Below, piece by piece: positions 16,992 through 26,079 of a stretch of 64,000 nt of DNA. The notes beneath the pieces were generated by a model that was not told the DNA's origin, searched no databases, and worked only from the letters and a program-made list of their open reading frames with translations. This DNA comes from Haloterrigena gelatinilytica. Lineage in GTDB: Archaea > Halobacteriota > Halobacteria > Halobacteriales > Natrialbaceae. Numbering within the stretch: the first letter of the stretch is position 1; each line of letters opens with the position of its first letter. The position numbers and the translations under genes are program-made. The stretch is from assembly GCF_013342145.1 (NCBI RefSeq), contig NZ_JABUQZ010000001.1, positions 2,852,001 through 2,916,000 on the forward strand, in the 5' to 3' direction.

Positions 16992-17189
16992 ATGAGCACC
17001 GAGCTGGTCGCGTTCGGCGTCAGTGCGCTCGCCCTGGGGATCGGGGTGCTGATAGCCGGCCGACGGCTCTATCCGCGACTCGACGTTCCCGAGGACGCCG
17101 AATCGACGCTACAGTTGCTGACCGCGATGATCGCGGGCGTGCTCCTGTTGACCGGACTGGGACTGGTTCTGGTCGGACTGTTTACCTGA
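16992..17189 (+). CDS. small two-helix membrane protein
   Basis: A 65-residue protein: helix about 5-23, charged loop 'RRLYPRLDVPEDAESTLQ', helix about 43-63. It has the same size and layout as the protein at 16682 and lies 100 bp downstream on the same strand, so the two may be functionally linked, though they are not clearly homologous. The function is unknown. Confidence 0.65.
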   Translation: MSTELVAFGVSALALGIGVLIAGRRLYPRLDVPEDAESTLQLLTAMIAGVLLLTGLGLVLVGLFT

Positions 17190-17282
17190 GGCCGAACCCG
17201 AAACCAGACCTCGACGACGAGACCACGACGGATCGAGCCCGGAAAGCGTGCCTTCAAGTCCGCCGCCGCGCAACGCCCACGC

Positions 17283-18557
17283 ATGAATCCAGGCGATCGC
17301 GTTCGCGTCGACCGTGCGGATCGCACGTACGAAGGCGTGTTGCTCCCCTCGAGTACGGACGACCACCTCGTAGTGAAACTCGAGGGCGGCTACAACGTCG
17401 GCGTCGACCGAGCGGAAGCCGAGATCGAGACGCTCGAGGAGGACGTCTACGAGATCGACGGCACCGACGCGACGGGGCCGGAAGATGACGACGCCAGCGA
17501 CGAGGGCGCCGACTCCGAGATCGAGTTCGACGACGACCTGCCGACGATCTCGCTGCTCTCGACGGGCGGAACGATCGCCTCGACGGTCGACTACCGCACG
17601 GGCGCGGTGACGGCGCAGTTCGACGCCGAGGACGTCCTGCGCGCGGTCCCCGACCTCGCCGGTCGCGCGAACTACCGTGGCCGCGTCGTCGCCAACATCC
17701 TTTCCGAGAACATGGAGCCGCCGCTGTGGCAGGACCTCGCCCGCGCCGTGTACGAAGAGATCGAGGCCGGCGCCGACGGCGTCGTCGTCATGCACGGCAC
17801 CGACACGATGCAGTACTCCGCGTCGGCGCTCTCGTTCATGCTCGAGACGCCCGTGCCGATCGTCTTCACCGGCTCCCAGCGCTCGGCGGACCGGCCGTCC
17901 TCCGATAACGTGATGAACGCCGTCTCGGCCGTCGAGGCCGCCAAGAGCGACTGCGCCGAGGTGCTGGTCTGCATGCACGCCTCCGAATCGGACGACGTCT
18001 GCGCGCTCCACCGCGGCACGCGCGTCCGCAAGAACCACACCTCGCGACGGGACGCCTTCGAGACCGTCGGCGCGGAGCCGCTGGGGACCGTCGACTACGA
18101 CACCGAGGAGATCGAGTTCCGCCGCGACTACCAGCAGCGCGGCGAGGCCGACCTCGAGCTCCGCGAGGACCTCGCGGACGACGTCGAACTGCTCAAGTTC
18201 ACCCCCGGGATGGACCCCGAATTCCTCGACGTCGTCGAGGGCAGCGAGGGGCTGATCATCGAGGGGACCGGGCTCGGCCACGTCCACACCGATCTGATCC
18301 CCCGCATCGAGGAACTGATCGAAAACGGGACGACGACCGTCATGACGAGTCAATGTCTCGAGGGGCGGGTCTGCGACCGCGTCTACGACACGGGTCGAGA
18401 CCTGCTCGAGGCCGGCGTCGTCGAGGCCGGCGACACGCTACCGGGAACGGCGAAGGTGAAACTGATGTGGGCCCTCGAGCACAGCGATGACGTCGAGGAG
18501 GCGATGGGTACGTCGCTGGCCGGCGAGATTCAGGAGCGGTCGGTTCCCTGGGAGTGA
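17283..18557 (+). CDS. gatD: Glu-tRNA(Gln) amidotransferase subunit D
   Basis: A 424-residue archaeal GatD. Residues 1-60 form the small SH3-like AnsA-like domain, followed by an acidic linker and the asparaginase-fold domain with 'STGGTIAS' (93-100, catalytic Thr) and 'HGTDTMQYSA' (171-180, second Thr/Asp pair). GatD releases ammonia from a side-chain amide donor; with GatE it converts Glu-tRNA(Gln) to Gln-tRNA(Gln), replacing a glutaminyl-tRNA synthetase. GatE is not in this window, which is common in haloarchaea. Length and motifs are complete. A start downstream of a 93-bp gap suggests its own promoter. Confidence 0.96.
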   Translation: MNPGDRVRVDRADRTYEGVLLPSSTDDHLVVKLEGGYNVGVDRAEAEIETLEEDVYEIDGTDATGPEDDDASDEGADSEIEFDDDLPTISLLSTGGTIASTVDYRTGAVTAQFDAEDVLRAVPDLAGRANYRGRVVANILSENMEPPLWQDLARAVYEEIEAGADGVVVMHGTDTMQYSASALSFMLETPVPIVFTGSQRSADRPSSDNVMNAVSAVEAAKSDCAEVLVCMHASESDDVCALHRGTRVRKNHTSRRDAFETVGAEPLGTVDYDTEEIEFRRDYQQRGEADLELREDLADDVELLKFTPGMDPEFLDVVEGSEGLIIEGTGLGHVHTDLIPRIEELIENGTTTVMTSQCLEGRVCDRVYDTGRDLLEAGVVEAGDTLPGTAKVKLMWALEHSDDVEEAMGTSLAGEIQERSVPWE

Positions 18558-18665
18558 GGCCACGACGCGCTCGACTGTTCGATAGCGCGCCGAGTAGTTC
18601 GACCGAGGGCTTATCAGATAGCTGTCCGGTTGGGTTGCATTGCCAACCAACGGACCGATGGCCCC

Positions 18666-18848
18666 ATGCTCGATAGCTTCCAGCAGTGGCAACTCGGCCT
18701 CGCCCTGCTTTTCGTCCTCTCGCTGGCGGGGACGGTCGGCGCGATGACGTTACAGCTGCTCGCGGTTCCGTACGGCGGGGGTATCGGGACGGTCGGCGGC
18801 GCGCTGCTCGGGTTCCTCGCGCTTTCGTACTGGTGCTACGGACGGTAG
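18666..18848 (+). CDS. small two-helix membrane protein
   Basis: A 60-residue protein with hydrophobic segments at about 9-33 and 38-55 and a Gly-rich turn ('PYGGGIGTVGG'). A TATA-like 'cttatcagata' lies about 50 bp upstream. The ATG at 18666 is preferred to the frame opening at 18630. The function is unknown. Confidence 0.6.
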   Translation: MLDSFQQWQLGLALLFVLSLAGTVGAMTLQLLAVPYGGGIGTVGGALLGFLALSYWCYGR

Positions 18849-18949
18849 CCCGACGCGGACTCGAGTCCGAGTCGGATACCACCGCAAGGCGAGGCGTCTG
18901 CGAAACGCTTTCCCCCGCCACCGCGTGAGATAGCCCTGTTCGATCGACG

Positions 18950-19924
18950 ATGGTACTCGACTCAGTCTCCGATTTCGGCCTCGAGATCCGACGGGCGACC
19001 CACGACGACTACGCGGCCGTGGCCGACTTCACGGGCGATATCTGGCCGGACCGCGGCGGCGACTACATCCCGCGGGTCTACCACGAGTGGCTCGAGGACG
19101 AGCCCGGACAGGGGAAGAAGACGTTCCTCGCGGAGGTCGACGGCGAACCGGCGGGCATCGTGCAGGGCGTCATGCTCACCGACGACGAGGCCTGGTTCCA
19201 GAGCCTGCGCGTCGCGGCTGACTATCGGCGACGAGGCGTCAGCCGGCGACTCAACGAGGCGACCTTCGAGTGGGCCCGCGAGCGGGGTGCGACGGTCGGC
19301 CGGGTGATGATCTTCTCGTGGAACGCCGCCTCCTTCGGCGCCGCGCGGACCAGCGGCTTCGAGCCGCTCACCGAGTTCCGCTTCGCGCATCCGGACCCCG
19401 ATCCCGACGCCGCCGCGGACCTCGAGGCCGCGGTCGACGACGCCTACCGCGTCTCGAGCGATCCCACCGCGGCGTGGCGCTACTGGACTCACAGCGACGC
19501 GCGCGAGCACCTCGACGGCCTCGCGATGGCCCCCGAGGAGTCGTGGGCCGTCCGGGAACTGACGCGCGCGGACCTCGAAGCCGACGAGACGGCCGTCTTC
19601 GCCGTCGAGGGTCCCGACGGGCTGGCCGGAATGGCGTATCGGTCGCGGACGTACGAGCGCGAAGTCGACGGCGACTCGAGCGACGACGAGACCGGAACGG
19701 AATCCGAGACGTGGGCCGAATACGGCGTCGGCGCGTGGGAGAGCGTCGACGCCGCCCGCGCGCTGTTCGCGGCGATCGCCCGCGACGCCGCCGATCTCGG
19801 GGCCGACGAAACGCGCGTGCTGATCCCCGAGACGCCCCGTCACGTCACCGACGTGCCCTACGCCGGTGCCGACATCTCCGAGGAGCCGGACTTCGTGCTC
19901 GGGATCGACCTGACGGGCGAGTGA
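18950..19924 (+). CDS. GNAT-family N-acetyltransferase
   Basis: A 324-residue protein. The first GNAT domain spans about residues 10-145 with the acetyl-CoA pyrophosphate loop 'YRRRGVSRRL' (92-101) and 'NAASFGAARTSGFEPL' as the following helix and strand. The remaining 180 residues look like a second, degenerate GNAT-like half without the R/Q-x-x-G-x-G/A loop, interrupted by an acidic insert 'DGDSSDDETGTESETW'. The substrate is unknown. It stands alone with its own promoter. Confidence 0.85.
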   Translation: MVLDSVSDFGLEIRRATHDDYAAVADFTGDIWPDRGGDYIPRVYHEWLEDEPGQGKKTFLAEVDGEPAGIVQGVMLTDDEAWFQSLRVAADYRRRGVSRRLNEATFEWARERGATVGRVMIFSWNAASFGAARTSGFEPLTEFRFAHPDPDPDAAADLEAAVDDAYRVSSDPTAAWRYWTHSDAREHLDGLAMAPEESWAVRELTRADLEADETAVFAVEGPDGLAGMAYRSRTYEREVDGDSSDDETGTESETWAEYGVGAWESVDAARALFAAIARDAADLGADETRVLIPETPRHVTDVPYAGADISEEPDFVLGIDLTGE

Positions 19925-19998
19925 CGGCGCGTTTTCCGGATCAGAACATCCTCCTGACCGTTCATATTCGTCTCCGAGAATAGTCAGGTGAAGAACTC

Positions 19999-20343
19999 AT
20001 GTACACTCCCTCGTACGAATCCGGTGAGGTCGTCGACGACGGCGACCTCGCGTTCACCGACGACGGTCTCGAGACGCCCGAGCGATACGTCGGCTTCGAG
20101 GACGTCCTCGTCGTCGTCGCTCCGGACGTCCGCCGCCACGTGAGGTCCGTAGACGCGGTCACCGAAGACACGTCGCTGCTCGAGTGCTATCCGGTCGCCG
20201 CGGAGTGGTTCCAGGAACCCTACTGCGACGACGATACCGTGCTGATTCACCCGGAAGACGCGGCCGTCGCCCACCGGTATCGCGTCGTCGACGAGCGCCG
20301 GGACCCCGTCGAGGGGGATCGCAAAACACCGAGCACCGCGTGA
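19999..20343 (+). CDS. haloarchaeal hypothetical protein
   Basis: A 114-residue acidic soluble protein ('MYTPSYESGEVVDDGDLAFTD', 'GFEDVLVVVAPDVRRHVRSVDAVTEDTSLLECYPVAAEWFQ'). There is no membrane segment or metal motif. Convergent with samp1; the two stops are 7 bp apart. I do not recognise the family. Confidence 0.7.
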   Translation: MYTPSYESGEVVDDGDLAFTDDGLETPERYVGFEDVLVVVAPDVRRHVRSVDAVTEDTSLLECYPVAAEWFQEPYCDDDTVLIHPEDAAVAHRYRVVDERRDPVEGDRKTPSTA

Positions 20344-20350
20344 CGGTCCG

Positions 20351-20632
20351 TTAGCCGCCGCTGACCGGCGGGAACAGCGCCAGCTCGTCCCCCTCTTCGA
20401 GCACCGTCTCCAGGCCCTCCTCCTCGACTAAGACGTTCGTCCCGTTGCGGAGCACGTTGATCTGCGAGCGCAGGTCGCCGTCCTCGAGGACCCGCGCCTC
20501 GAGGTCGGGCCGGTCGGCGACGAGTTGCTCGAGGGCGTCCCCGACGGTGTCGCCGGCGTCGGCGTCGACGGTGACGTGTTTGTCGCCCGCGCGTTCGGCG
20601 AGGTCGGCGAAGAGCTTCCACTCGGTGGCCAT
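20351..20632 (-). CDS. samp1: ubiquitin-like small archaeal modifier protein SAMP1 (MoaD-like)
   Basis: A 93-residue beta-grasp protein beginning 'MATEWKLFADLAERAG' and ending in the obligatory diglycine 'FPPVSGG'. This closely follows Haloferax SAMP1 as I remember it, including 'GDALEQLV' and 'INVLRNG'. SAMP1 is activated by the E1-like UbaA, conjugated to lysines (sampylation), and as MoaD supplies sulfur for molybdopterin synthesis. The ATG at 20632 gives the canonical length; the frame opens further upstream only by chance. It lies 31 bp downstream of the RCK_C-like membrane gene on the same strand. Confidence 0.93.
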   Translation of the reverse strand: MATEWKLFADLAERAGDKHVTVDADAGDTVGDALEQLVADRPDLEARVLEDGDLRSQINVLRNGTNVLVEEEGLETVLEEGDELALFPPVSGG

Positions 20633-20663
20633 ACGTGGCGGTATCGGTGCCGACGGCAAGTAG

Positions 20664-21992
20664 CTACCGCTCCCGGGTGCGTTCGGGCGGGGTGCCGTCG
20701 ACCGACTCCGGGTCGTCGTTCGCGGTCGGATCGGTCGCCGCATCCGAGTCTGCGTCCGAATCCGCGTCGGAACTCGCACCTGCCTCCGCGTCAGCGTCCG
20801 ACTCGAGATCGGCCGTCAGCGGCCGCTCGAGATCGCCGATCCGCCGCAGGGCGTCCGGGCGGCCGAGCACGTAGGCGACGTCGCCGGCCTCGAGTCGCGT
20901 CTCGCTCGACGGCAGCGCGAGCGGGTCGGCGCCGGCCGCGCCGCGGTCGACCGCGAGGACGAACACCGGCAGCGAGCCGACGGCTGCACCCTCGAGCGGA
21001 TCGCCCGCGTCGACGGGGAGGGTGGTCACGGTCTCGTCGGCCGCCCGGAGCAGCGAGACGAGGTCCCGCTCGGCGCCGGGGTCGCGGGGGAGCGTGACGA
21101 GTCGGTACTCCTCGTCGGTCGAGAGCGTCCCCGCGTCGTCGGCGTCGACGGCGACGGTGGCCACGTCGTCGGCGACCCCGCGGAGTTCCCCGCCCGCGGC
21201 CCGCCGGAGCGAGTCCTCGTCGCGACGCCAGATCCGGACGGCGTCGCCGGGGCTGGCGTCGGGCGCCGGATCGCCGCGGATCGCGACGGCGACGGTGCCC
21301 GGCGCGAGCGTCGACCCGATTCCCGCCGGCCGGCTCCCGAGGGCCAGGTAGTCGATCGTCCGATCGGTCCCGAACTCGACGTCGACGTGGCCGATCCCGT
21401 AGTCGCGCTCGAGGCGGGCGATCAGTCGCTCGCGGAGGTCGTCGGTCGACAGCCGGCGCGGAAACAGCAGCGTGTGGCCGGCCAGTTCGGTCTTGGTCGA
21501 CTCCTCGACGGAGTCGTAGCCGTCGACGTCCGCGATTTCCTCCGGGAGTTCGACGGCGACGACGCGGCCGGCCGATCGGACCAGCTGTCCGACCTCGGTG
21601 ATCGTCCGCGGCGTCGCGACGGCGAAGACGTCCGTCGCGAGGTGATCGCCCAGCCGCCGGCCGCCGTCGGCGGCGATCGCGCTCGCGACGAACGCGGCGA
21701 CGGTGAATGCGACCGTACTCAGCTCGAGCAGTTCCGCGTCGCCGCTGATCACCTGCTGGAGCGCCGACTGGGCGTTGAGCCAGATCGCGACCATCGACAC
21801 GCCGAGTAAGATCGCGACCCCTTCGGGGATCCCGTCGGCGCTGTACCAGCGGAAGACGAAGGCGACGCCGGCGGCGGTTCCGCCCGCCAGCAGCGCGAAG
21901 CCCGCGATCCCGACGAGCGCGTCGAACAGCGCCTCCGTGGAAACCGCCTGCGAGAGGATCGGTTCGAGTCCGGGGGCGGCTGCCAGCGTCAT
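20664..21992 (-). CDS. membrane protein with RCK_C (TrkA-C)-like domains, second of a pair
   Basis: A 442-residue protein. Three hydrophobic helices (about 20-47, 58-75 and 90-106) anchor it. The soluble part has an RCK-like region around residues 120-250 and a TrkA-C-like domain at about 340-390 ('LPSSETRLEAGDVAYVLGRPDALRRIGDLE'). The C-terminal 50 residues are an acidic Ser/Asp tail. Its ATG overlaps the stop of the upstream partner by 4 bp, so the two are translationally coupled and probably form one complex. TrkA-C domains bind ligands such as cyclic di-AMP or nucleotides in potassium-flux control; the ligand here is unknown. Confidence 0.78.
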   Translation of the reverse strand: MTLAAAPGLEPILSQAVSTEALFDALVGIAGFALLAGGTAAGVAFVFRWYSADGIPEGVAILLGVSMVAIWLNAQSALQQVISGDAELLELSTVAFTVAAFVASAIAADGGRRLGDHLATDVFAVATPRTITEVGQLVRSAGRVVAVELPEEIADVDGYDSVEESTKTELAGHTLLFPRRLSTDDLRERLIARLERDYGIGHVDVEFGTDRTIDYLALGSRPAGIGSTLAPGTVAVAIRGDPAPDASPGDAVRIWRRDEDSLRRAAGGELRGVADDVATVAVDADDAGTLSTDEEYRLVTLPRDPGAERDLVSLLRAADETVTTLPVDAGDPLEGAAVGSLPVFVLAVDRGAAGADPLALPSSETRLEAGDVAYVLGRPDALRRIGDLERPLTADLESDADAEAGASSDADSDADSDAATDPTANDDPESVDGTPPERTRER

Positions 21993-23245
21993 CTGGCGAC
22001 CGCCTCCACGAACTCGTCGGTCGCCGCCTCCGGCCCCGCGACGAACACCTCGTCGCCGGGCTCGAGCGACCGTTCGATGCCGGGGGCGAACACCCAGCCG
22101 CTGCGACGGCCGCCGGTCTCGCTGCCCTGTCGGCGGGCGGCCAGCACCGTCACGTTCGCCGCGTCGCGGGCGTCGGCGTCCGCGCTCGAGCCGACGGTGA
22201 GCCGCCGGATCGCGTGCCCGGCCCGCCTGACCAGCGCGAAGGCCTCGAACTCCCGGCTGGTCCCCCGAGACCGGACGACCAACTTCGGCGTCTCGGCCTC
22301 GAGCAGCGCCTTCACGTCTCGGCGGGCGACGGCGACGGTGACGCGGCCGACGCCGCCGGCGCTGGCCGCGCTCGGTTTGGGAGCGGGGACGGCGTCGGCC
22401 GCCGCATCGCCGCCGTCGGGGACCGGCGTCTCGTCGTCGGCGGGAGGCTCGTCGGCCGCGGTCGCGCGTTCGTCGTCGATCTCCGTCCGGGCGCTCAGGA
22501 CCGTTCCGGAGACCGTTCGATCGCCGGCGCGGATCGACACCTCGTCGCCCCGCGCGAGGCCGGTCGGGACCAGCGTCGCGATCGAGACGGCGCGGCGGCC
22601 GTCGGGAATCCGCTTCGAGAGTCCGCCCGAAGGCGGTGCCGCGGTGATCGTCGCGCGGGCCCGTTCGTCGATCGTCACGGTGACGTCGGCCAGATCGTGG
22701 TCGGTCCGCAGCCGCTCCTCGAGGCGGGACTCGAGTTCCGACAGCGGCAGGTCAGCGGGGAGTCGCCACGAGTCGGTCTTCAGCGACCGGCGGAGGTCCG
22801 GCGACAGCAGCGGGTAGCCCTCCATGTCGTGGATCTCGCCGGTCGGACGGACCGTGACCCGGCCCACGGTGCCGACGAGTTCGACGACGTCGGTCGACAG
22901 CGTCCGCTGGCGGATCGAGGTGAGCGAGAGGCGTCGAGGGAGTTCTGCGCCGAGCTTGTCGCCCTGGTTGTGGGCGTAGAGCGCGAGCATGAGGACGACG
23001 AGGACGGCGACCAGCAGCCGCGGCGACTGGGCGATAGTGGGCTCGATGAGACCGAGCAGGCCGCCCTGCACGCTGGCGATCGAGAGCGCGAGGACGACGA
23101 CACCGAAGCCTGGCAGCGTCACGCCGGTGAAGTAGCGGACGAGAAAGCCGAGCGAACCGGCGACGAACGCGGGGACGATGCCCGTCAGGAGACCGAGGTA
23201 GATGCCGAGCAGGATTTCGACCGGGAGACTTCCGCCGGGCGTCAT
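21989..23245 (-). CDS. membrane protein with RCK_C (TrkA-C)-like domains, first of a pair
   Basis: A 418-residue protein. Helices near residues 9-37, 42-62 and 70-90 are followed by a soluble region with 'DMEGYPLLSPDLRRSLKTDSW', an acidic low-complexity linker (about 275-300) and a final TrkA-C-like block ending 'IERSLEPGDEVFVAGPEAATDEF'. The layout parallels the downstream gene although sequence identity is low, so they look like an ancient duplicated pair. I chose the ATG at 23245. It is divergent from the potassium channel gene (212 bp between starts), which supports a shared role in ion homeostasis. Confidence 0.78.
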   Translation of the reverse strand: MTPGGSLPVEILLGIYLGLLTGIVPAFVAGSLGFLVRYFTGVTLPGFGVVVLALSIASVQGGLLGLIEPTIAQSPRLLVAVLVVLMLALYAHNQGDKLGAELPRRLSLTSIRQRTLSTDVVELVGTVGRVTVRPTGEIHDMEGYPLLSPDLRRSLKTDSWRLPADLPLSELESRLEERLRTDHDLADVTVTIDERARATITAAPPSGGLSKRIPDGRRAVSIATLVPTGLARGDEVSIRAGDRTVSGTVLSARTEIDDERATAADEPPADDETPVPDGGDAAADAVPAPKPSAASAGGVGRVTVAVARRDVKALLEAETPKLVVRSRGTSREFEAFALVRRAGHAIRRLTVGSSADADARDAANVTVLAARRQGSETGGRRSGWVFAPGIERSLEPGDEVFVAGPEAATDEFVEAVAR

Positions 23246-23457
23246 TGGTGGCCGCAGGGCCGGGAGCGACAAAGGAGTACCGACACGCCGAGGTCGCTCC
23301 GGATCTCCGAGCGCAGCGACGATTACTCGCGTCCGCGTACCGAGTAGCGGGATCGATCGACCGCGGCGCGAACGGACGGCTCTCAGGTGTCAGTCGTCCG
23401 AGTTCAACGATTCCTCGAGACGGTGGCGTTAACTACTGCGGTCGCACATCGACGCGT

Positions 23458-24645
23458 ATGGCCGAGGACCGGTCGCTTCGATCGCGGCTGCCCGACAACT
23501 GGCATCGGGTCCTCTCGATGCGGGCAGCCGTCGTGCTGGCACTGATCGTCGCCGGACTCTCGGTCGCGACGGCGATCGTCAACATCGGGTTCGACTTCGT
23601 CGGCGGGCCGCTCGCGGAGTACGTCCCCGAGCCCGTTCAGGATACCGCCGGCTTCACCGGCGCGCTCACCGGCTTTCTGATGGTCGGCAGCGCGCTCGCA
23701 CTTCGGCGGGGGCTGCGGGCGGGGTGGTGGGCGACGCTGCTGTTGCTCCCGCTGACCGCCGCCCAAGGACTGCTCCAGTCGAGCCGGTACTCGCTGCCGC
23801 TGGTCGCCGTGTCGCTGCTGACGATTCCCGTACTGCTGTTCAGCCGCCGGCGGTTCGACAAGTCCCTCTCGCTGAGCACGACCCAGATCGCCGCCGGCTT
23901 CGCGCTGCTGGGGGTCCAGCTGTACGGCACCATCGGCGCCTACGCGCTCCGCGAGGACTTCGAGGGGATCACGAACATCCTCGACGCGTTCTACTTCACG
24001 CTGATCACCTCGAGCACGGTCGGCTACGGCGACATCACGCCGGACCAGACGTCGACGGAGGCGATGCTGTTTACCATGTCCGTGCTCGTGCTCGGCGTGG
24101 CCAGTTTCGGTATCGCCATCGGGGCGCTCGTCGGCCCGGCGATCCAATCCCGCATCACGAAGACACTCGGAAAGATGACCGACTCACAACTCGAGCTGCT
24201 CGAGGACCACGTCCTCGTGCTCGGCTACGGCGAGCTGACGGAACCGATCGTCGACGAACTCGCGGCCAACAACCGGGAGTTCGTCGTCGTGACCGGCGAC
24301 CGCGAGGCCGCCGAGACGCTAACCGATCGCGGCCTGTCGGTGATACGGGGCAACCCCAGCGACGAGGGGCCGCTCCAGCGGGCGAAGATCGACCGCGCTC
24401 GCGCGGTCCTCGTCGCCACGAACCACGACGCCGAAGACGCGCTGGCGATCCTCACCGCGCGCCAACTCGCGCCCGAGGCCCGCATCGTCTCGGCCGCGAC
24501 CGACCGCGAAAACACGCGAAAGCTCGAGCACGCCGGCGCGGACGCGGTGATCAGCCCGTCGGTGCTCGGCGGACACCTGCTGGTCCAGTCGGCGCTCGGC
24601 AAGGACGAGAGTCCGCTGATCGAGCACATCATGGGCGGCGACTGA
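23458..24645 (+). CDS. RCK-gated potassium channel-like protein
   Basis: A 395-residue protein. Hydrophobic segments lie at about 22-42, 66-82, 90-130 and 143-165. A pore loop with selectivity filter 'TVGYGD' (187-192) and an inner helix (about 203-227) follow. The cytoplasmic RCK/TrkA-N domain begins at about 250 with the 'VLGYGE' dinucleotide-binding turn (254-259) and contains the 'TNHDAEDALAI' segment. It conducts K+ across the cytoplasmic membrane, gated by a nucleotide or ion on the RCK domain. There are more helices before the pore than in two-helix MthK. I chose the ATG at 23458. Confidence 0.92.
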   Translation: MAEDRSLRSRLPDNWHRVLSMRAAVVLALIVAGLSVATAIVNIGFDFVGGPLAEYVPEPVQDTAGFTGALTGFLMVGSALALRRGLRAGWWATLLLLPLTAAQGLLQSSRYSLPLVAVSLLTIPVLLFSRRRFDKSLSLSTTQIAAGFALLGVQLYGTIGAYALREDFEGITNILDAFYFTLITSSTVGYGDITPDQTSTEAMLFTMSVLVLGVASFGIAIGALVGPAIQSRITKTLGKMTDSQLELLEDHVLVLGYGELTEPIVDELAANNREFVVVTGDREAAETLTDRGLSVIRGNPSDEGPLQRAKIDRARAVLVATNHDAEDALAILTARQLAPEARIVSAATDRENTRKLEHAGADAVISPSVLGGHLLVQSALGKDESPLIEHIMGGD

Positions 24646-24700
24646 CCTCGGGAGTCGAGCGTCGGAATCGTTTTAGATCGCCGACGTGAAGTCGGCAGCG

Positions 24701-25111
24701 ATGGCGATTCCGACGTGGACGTGGACCGAACGCGCGCGGGAGGGGGCGCTGGCCGTCGCCGGCGCCGACGAGCAGACGGACGACCGCGAGACCGCGACGG
24801 ATCCGTCGCGGACCGCCGACGAGTTCGAACTGCTCGCGAACTCGATCCGACTCGAGATCCTGCTGGCGCTGGCCGACCGGGAGACGCCGCTGCGCTACAC
24901 CGACCTCCGGGCGGCGACGTCGACCGACGACAACGGCACGCTCAATTATCACCTGCGGCGACTCGAGCCGTACGTCTCCGGCGGCGACGGGAACGGCAGT
25001 AGCGGTAACGACGGTGCCGGCGGCGATGGCGGTGCCAGCAACGATGGCGGTGCCGGCTACGAACTGACGCCTCGCGGTCGGCGGTTGCTGGACCGACTGT
25101 CGCTCTCGTGA
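24701..25111 (+). CDS. winged-helix DNA-binding protein with Gly/Asn-rich insert
   Basis: A 136-residue protein with an ArsR-like winged helix ('FELLANSIRLEILLALADRETPLRYTDLRAATSTDDNGTLNYHLRRLEPYV', about 42-92). A 28-residue stretch made almost only of Gly, Asn, Asp, Ser and Ala follows, then 'YELTPRGRRLLDRL', the usual end of the wing and last helix. The low-complexity insert sits where the beta-wing should be. TATA-like 'ttttagat' is about 30 bp before the ATG at 24701. An in-frame GTG at 24686 is a less likely start. Confidence 0.8.
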   Translation: MAIPTWTWTERAREGALAVAGADEQTDDRETATDPSRTADEFELLANSIRLEILLALADRETPLRYTDLRAATSTDDNGTLNYHLRRLEPYVSGGDGNGSSGNDGAGGDGGASNDGGAGYELTPRGRRLLDRLSLS

Positions 25112-25230
25112 CGGCAGTCGAGCCCGTCGGCACCCGCTAACCGCGCCGTCGTCTCGTCGTATCATCGAGCGTAGAGAACTCGCGTTCTCCGAGATTTTAG
25201 GGGTCTAGAGCCCGCGCTGTCGAGTTGACG

Positions 25231-26079
25231 ATGACGGAAACGGACTCGAGCGGCGACCGCGGCGGGAGCGTCACGACCGCGGACGGAGACGAGAGCGAGG
25301 CCGACGGCCGACCGACCGCGGACGCGACGTCGACGGGCCGGGTAGCCTTCTCGCGATCGGGCGCGCGGCGGGGGTTTCGGGACTGCCTCCCGGTCGCGGT
25401 CGGCGTGGCGGGCTACGGCGTCGCCTTCGGCGTGCTCGCGTCGCAGGCGGGGTTGAGCGCCGCGGAGGCGACGCTGATGAGCGCGACGGTGCTGGCCGGG
25501 GCCGCGCAGTTGCTCGCGGTCGACCTCTGGGCGGCGTCGGCCTCGGTCGCGACGATCGTCCTCGCGACGGCGGCGGTCAACCTCCGCTACCTGCTCCTGG
25601 GTGCGACGCTCCGCCCGTGGTTCGCCGACCGCTCCGCGCTCGAGACCTACGGGAGCGCCTTCTTCACCGCCGACGAGAACTGGGCGCTGACGATGCGCGC
25701 GTTCGCCGACGCCGGCGCTACCGACGGCGCGGACGGAAGCGAACCGACTGACGCCGCGTACCTCCTCGGAAGCGGTCTCGCGATCTGGCTCCTGTGGGTC
25801 GCCGCGACGGTCGTCGGGACGGTCGCGAGCGACGGCGTCGCCGATCCGGCACGGTACGGCCTCGACGCCGCGTTTCTCGCCGTCTTCGTCGCGATCGCCG
25901 TCGACCTCTGGGACGGGCGGACCGATCTGCTGCCGTGGACGGCCGCCTTCGTCGCTGCGCTGGCGACCGCCGTCGCCGTGCCCGGGCGCTGGTATCTGCT
26001 CGCCGGCGCGCTGGCGGGCGGTCTGGTCGGCGTCCGCCGCGCCGACGCCGAGGTCGACTCGCGCGAGGTGGGCGGATGA
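25231..26079 (+). CDS. azlC: AzlC-family branched-chain amino acid exporter, large subunit
   Basis: A 282-residue protein. An acidic 45-residue N-terminus is followed by the AzlC core ('GFRDCLPVAVGVAGYGVAFGVLA', 'LAGAAQLLAVDLWAA', 'AVNLRYLLLGATLRPWF') and about seven helices. AzlC with AzlD exports branched-chain amino acids or analogues across the membrane. The ATG at 25231 is used rather than the TTG two codons earlier. Its stop overlaps the azlD start by 4 bp (ATGA), so the pair is coupled. Confidence 0.92.
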   Translation: MTETDSSGDRGGSVTTADGDESEADGRPTADATSTGRVAFSRSGARRGFRDCLPVAVGVAGYGVAFGVLASQAGLSAAEATLMSATVLAGAAQLLAVDLWAASASVATIVLATAAVNLRYLLLGATLRPWFADRSALETYGSAFFTADENWALTMRAFADAGATDGADGSEPTDAAYLLGSGLAIWLLWVAATVVGTVASDGVADPARYGLDAAFLAVFVAIAVDLWDGRTDLLPWTAAFVAALATAVAVPGRWYLLAGALAGGLVGVRRADAEVDSREVGG

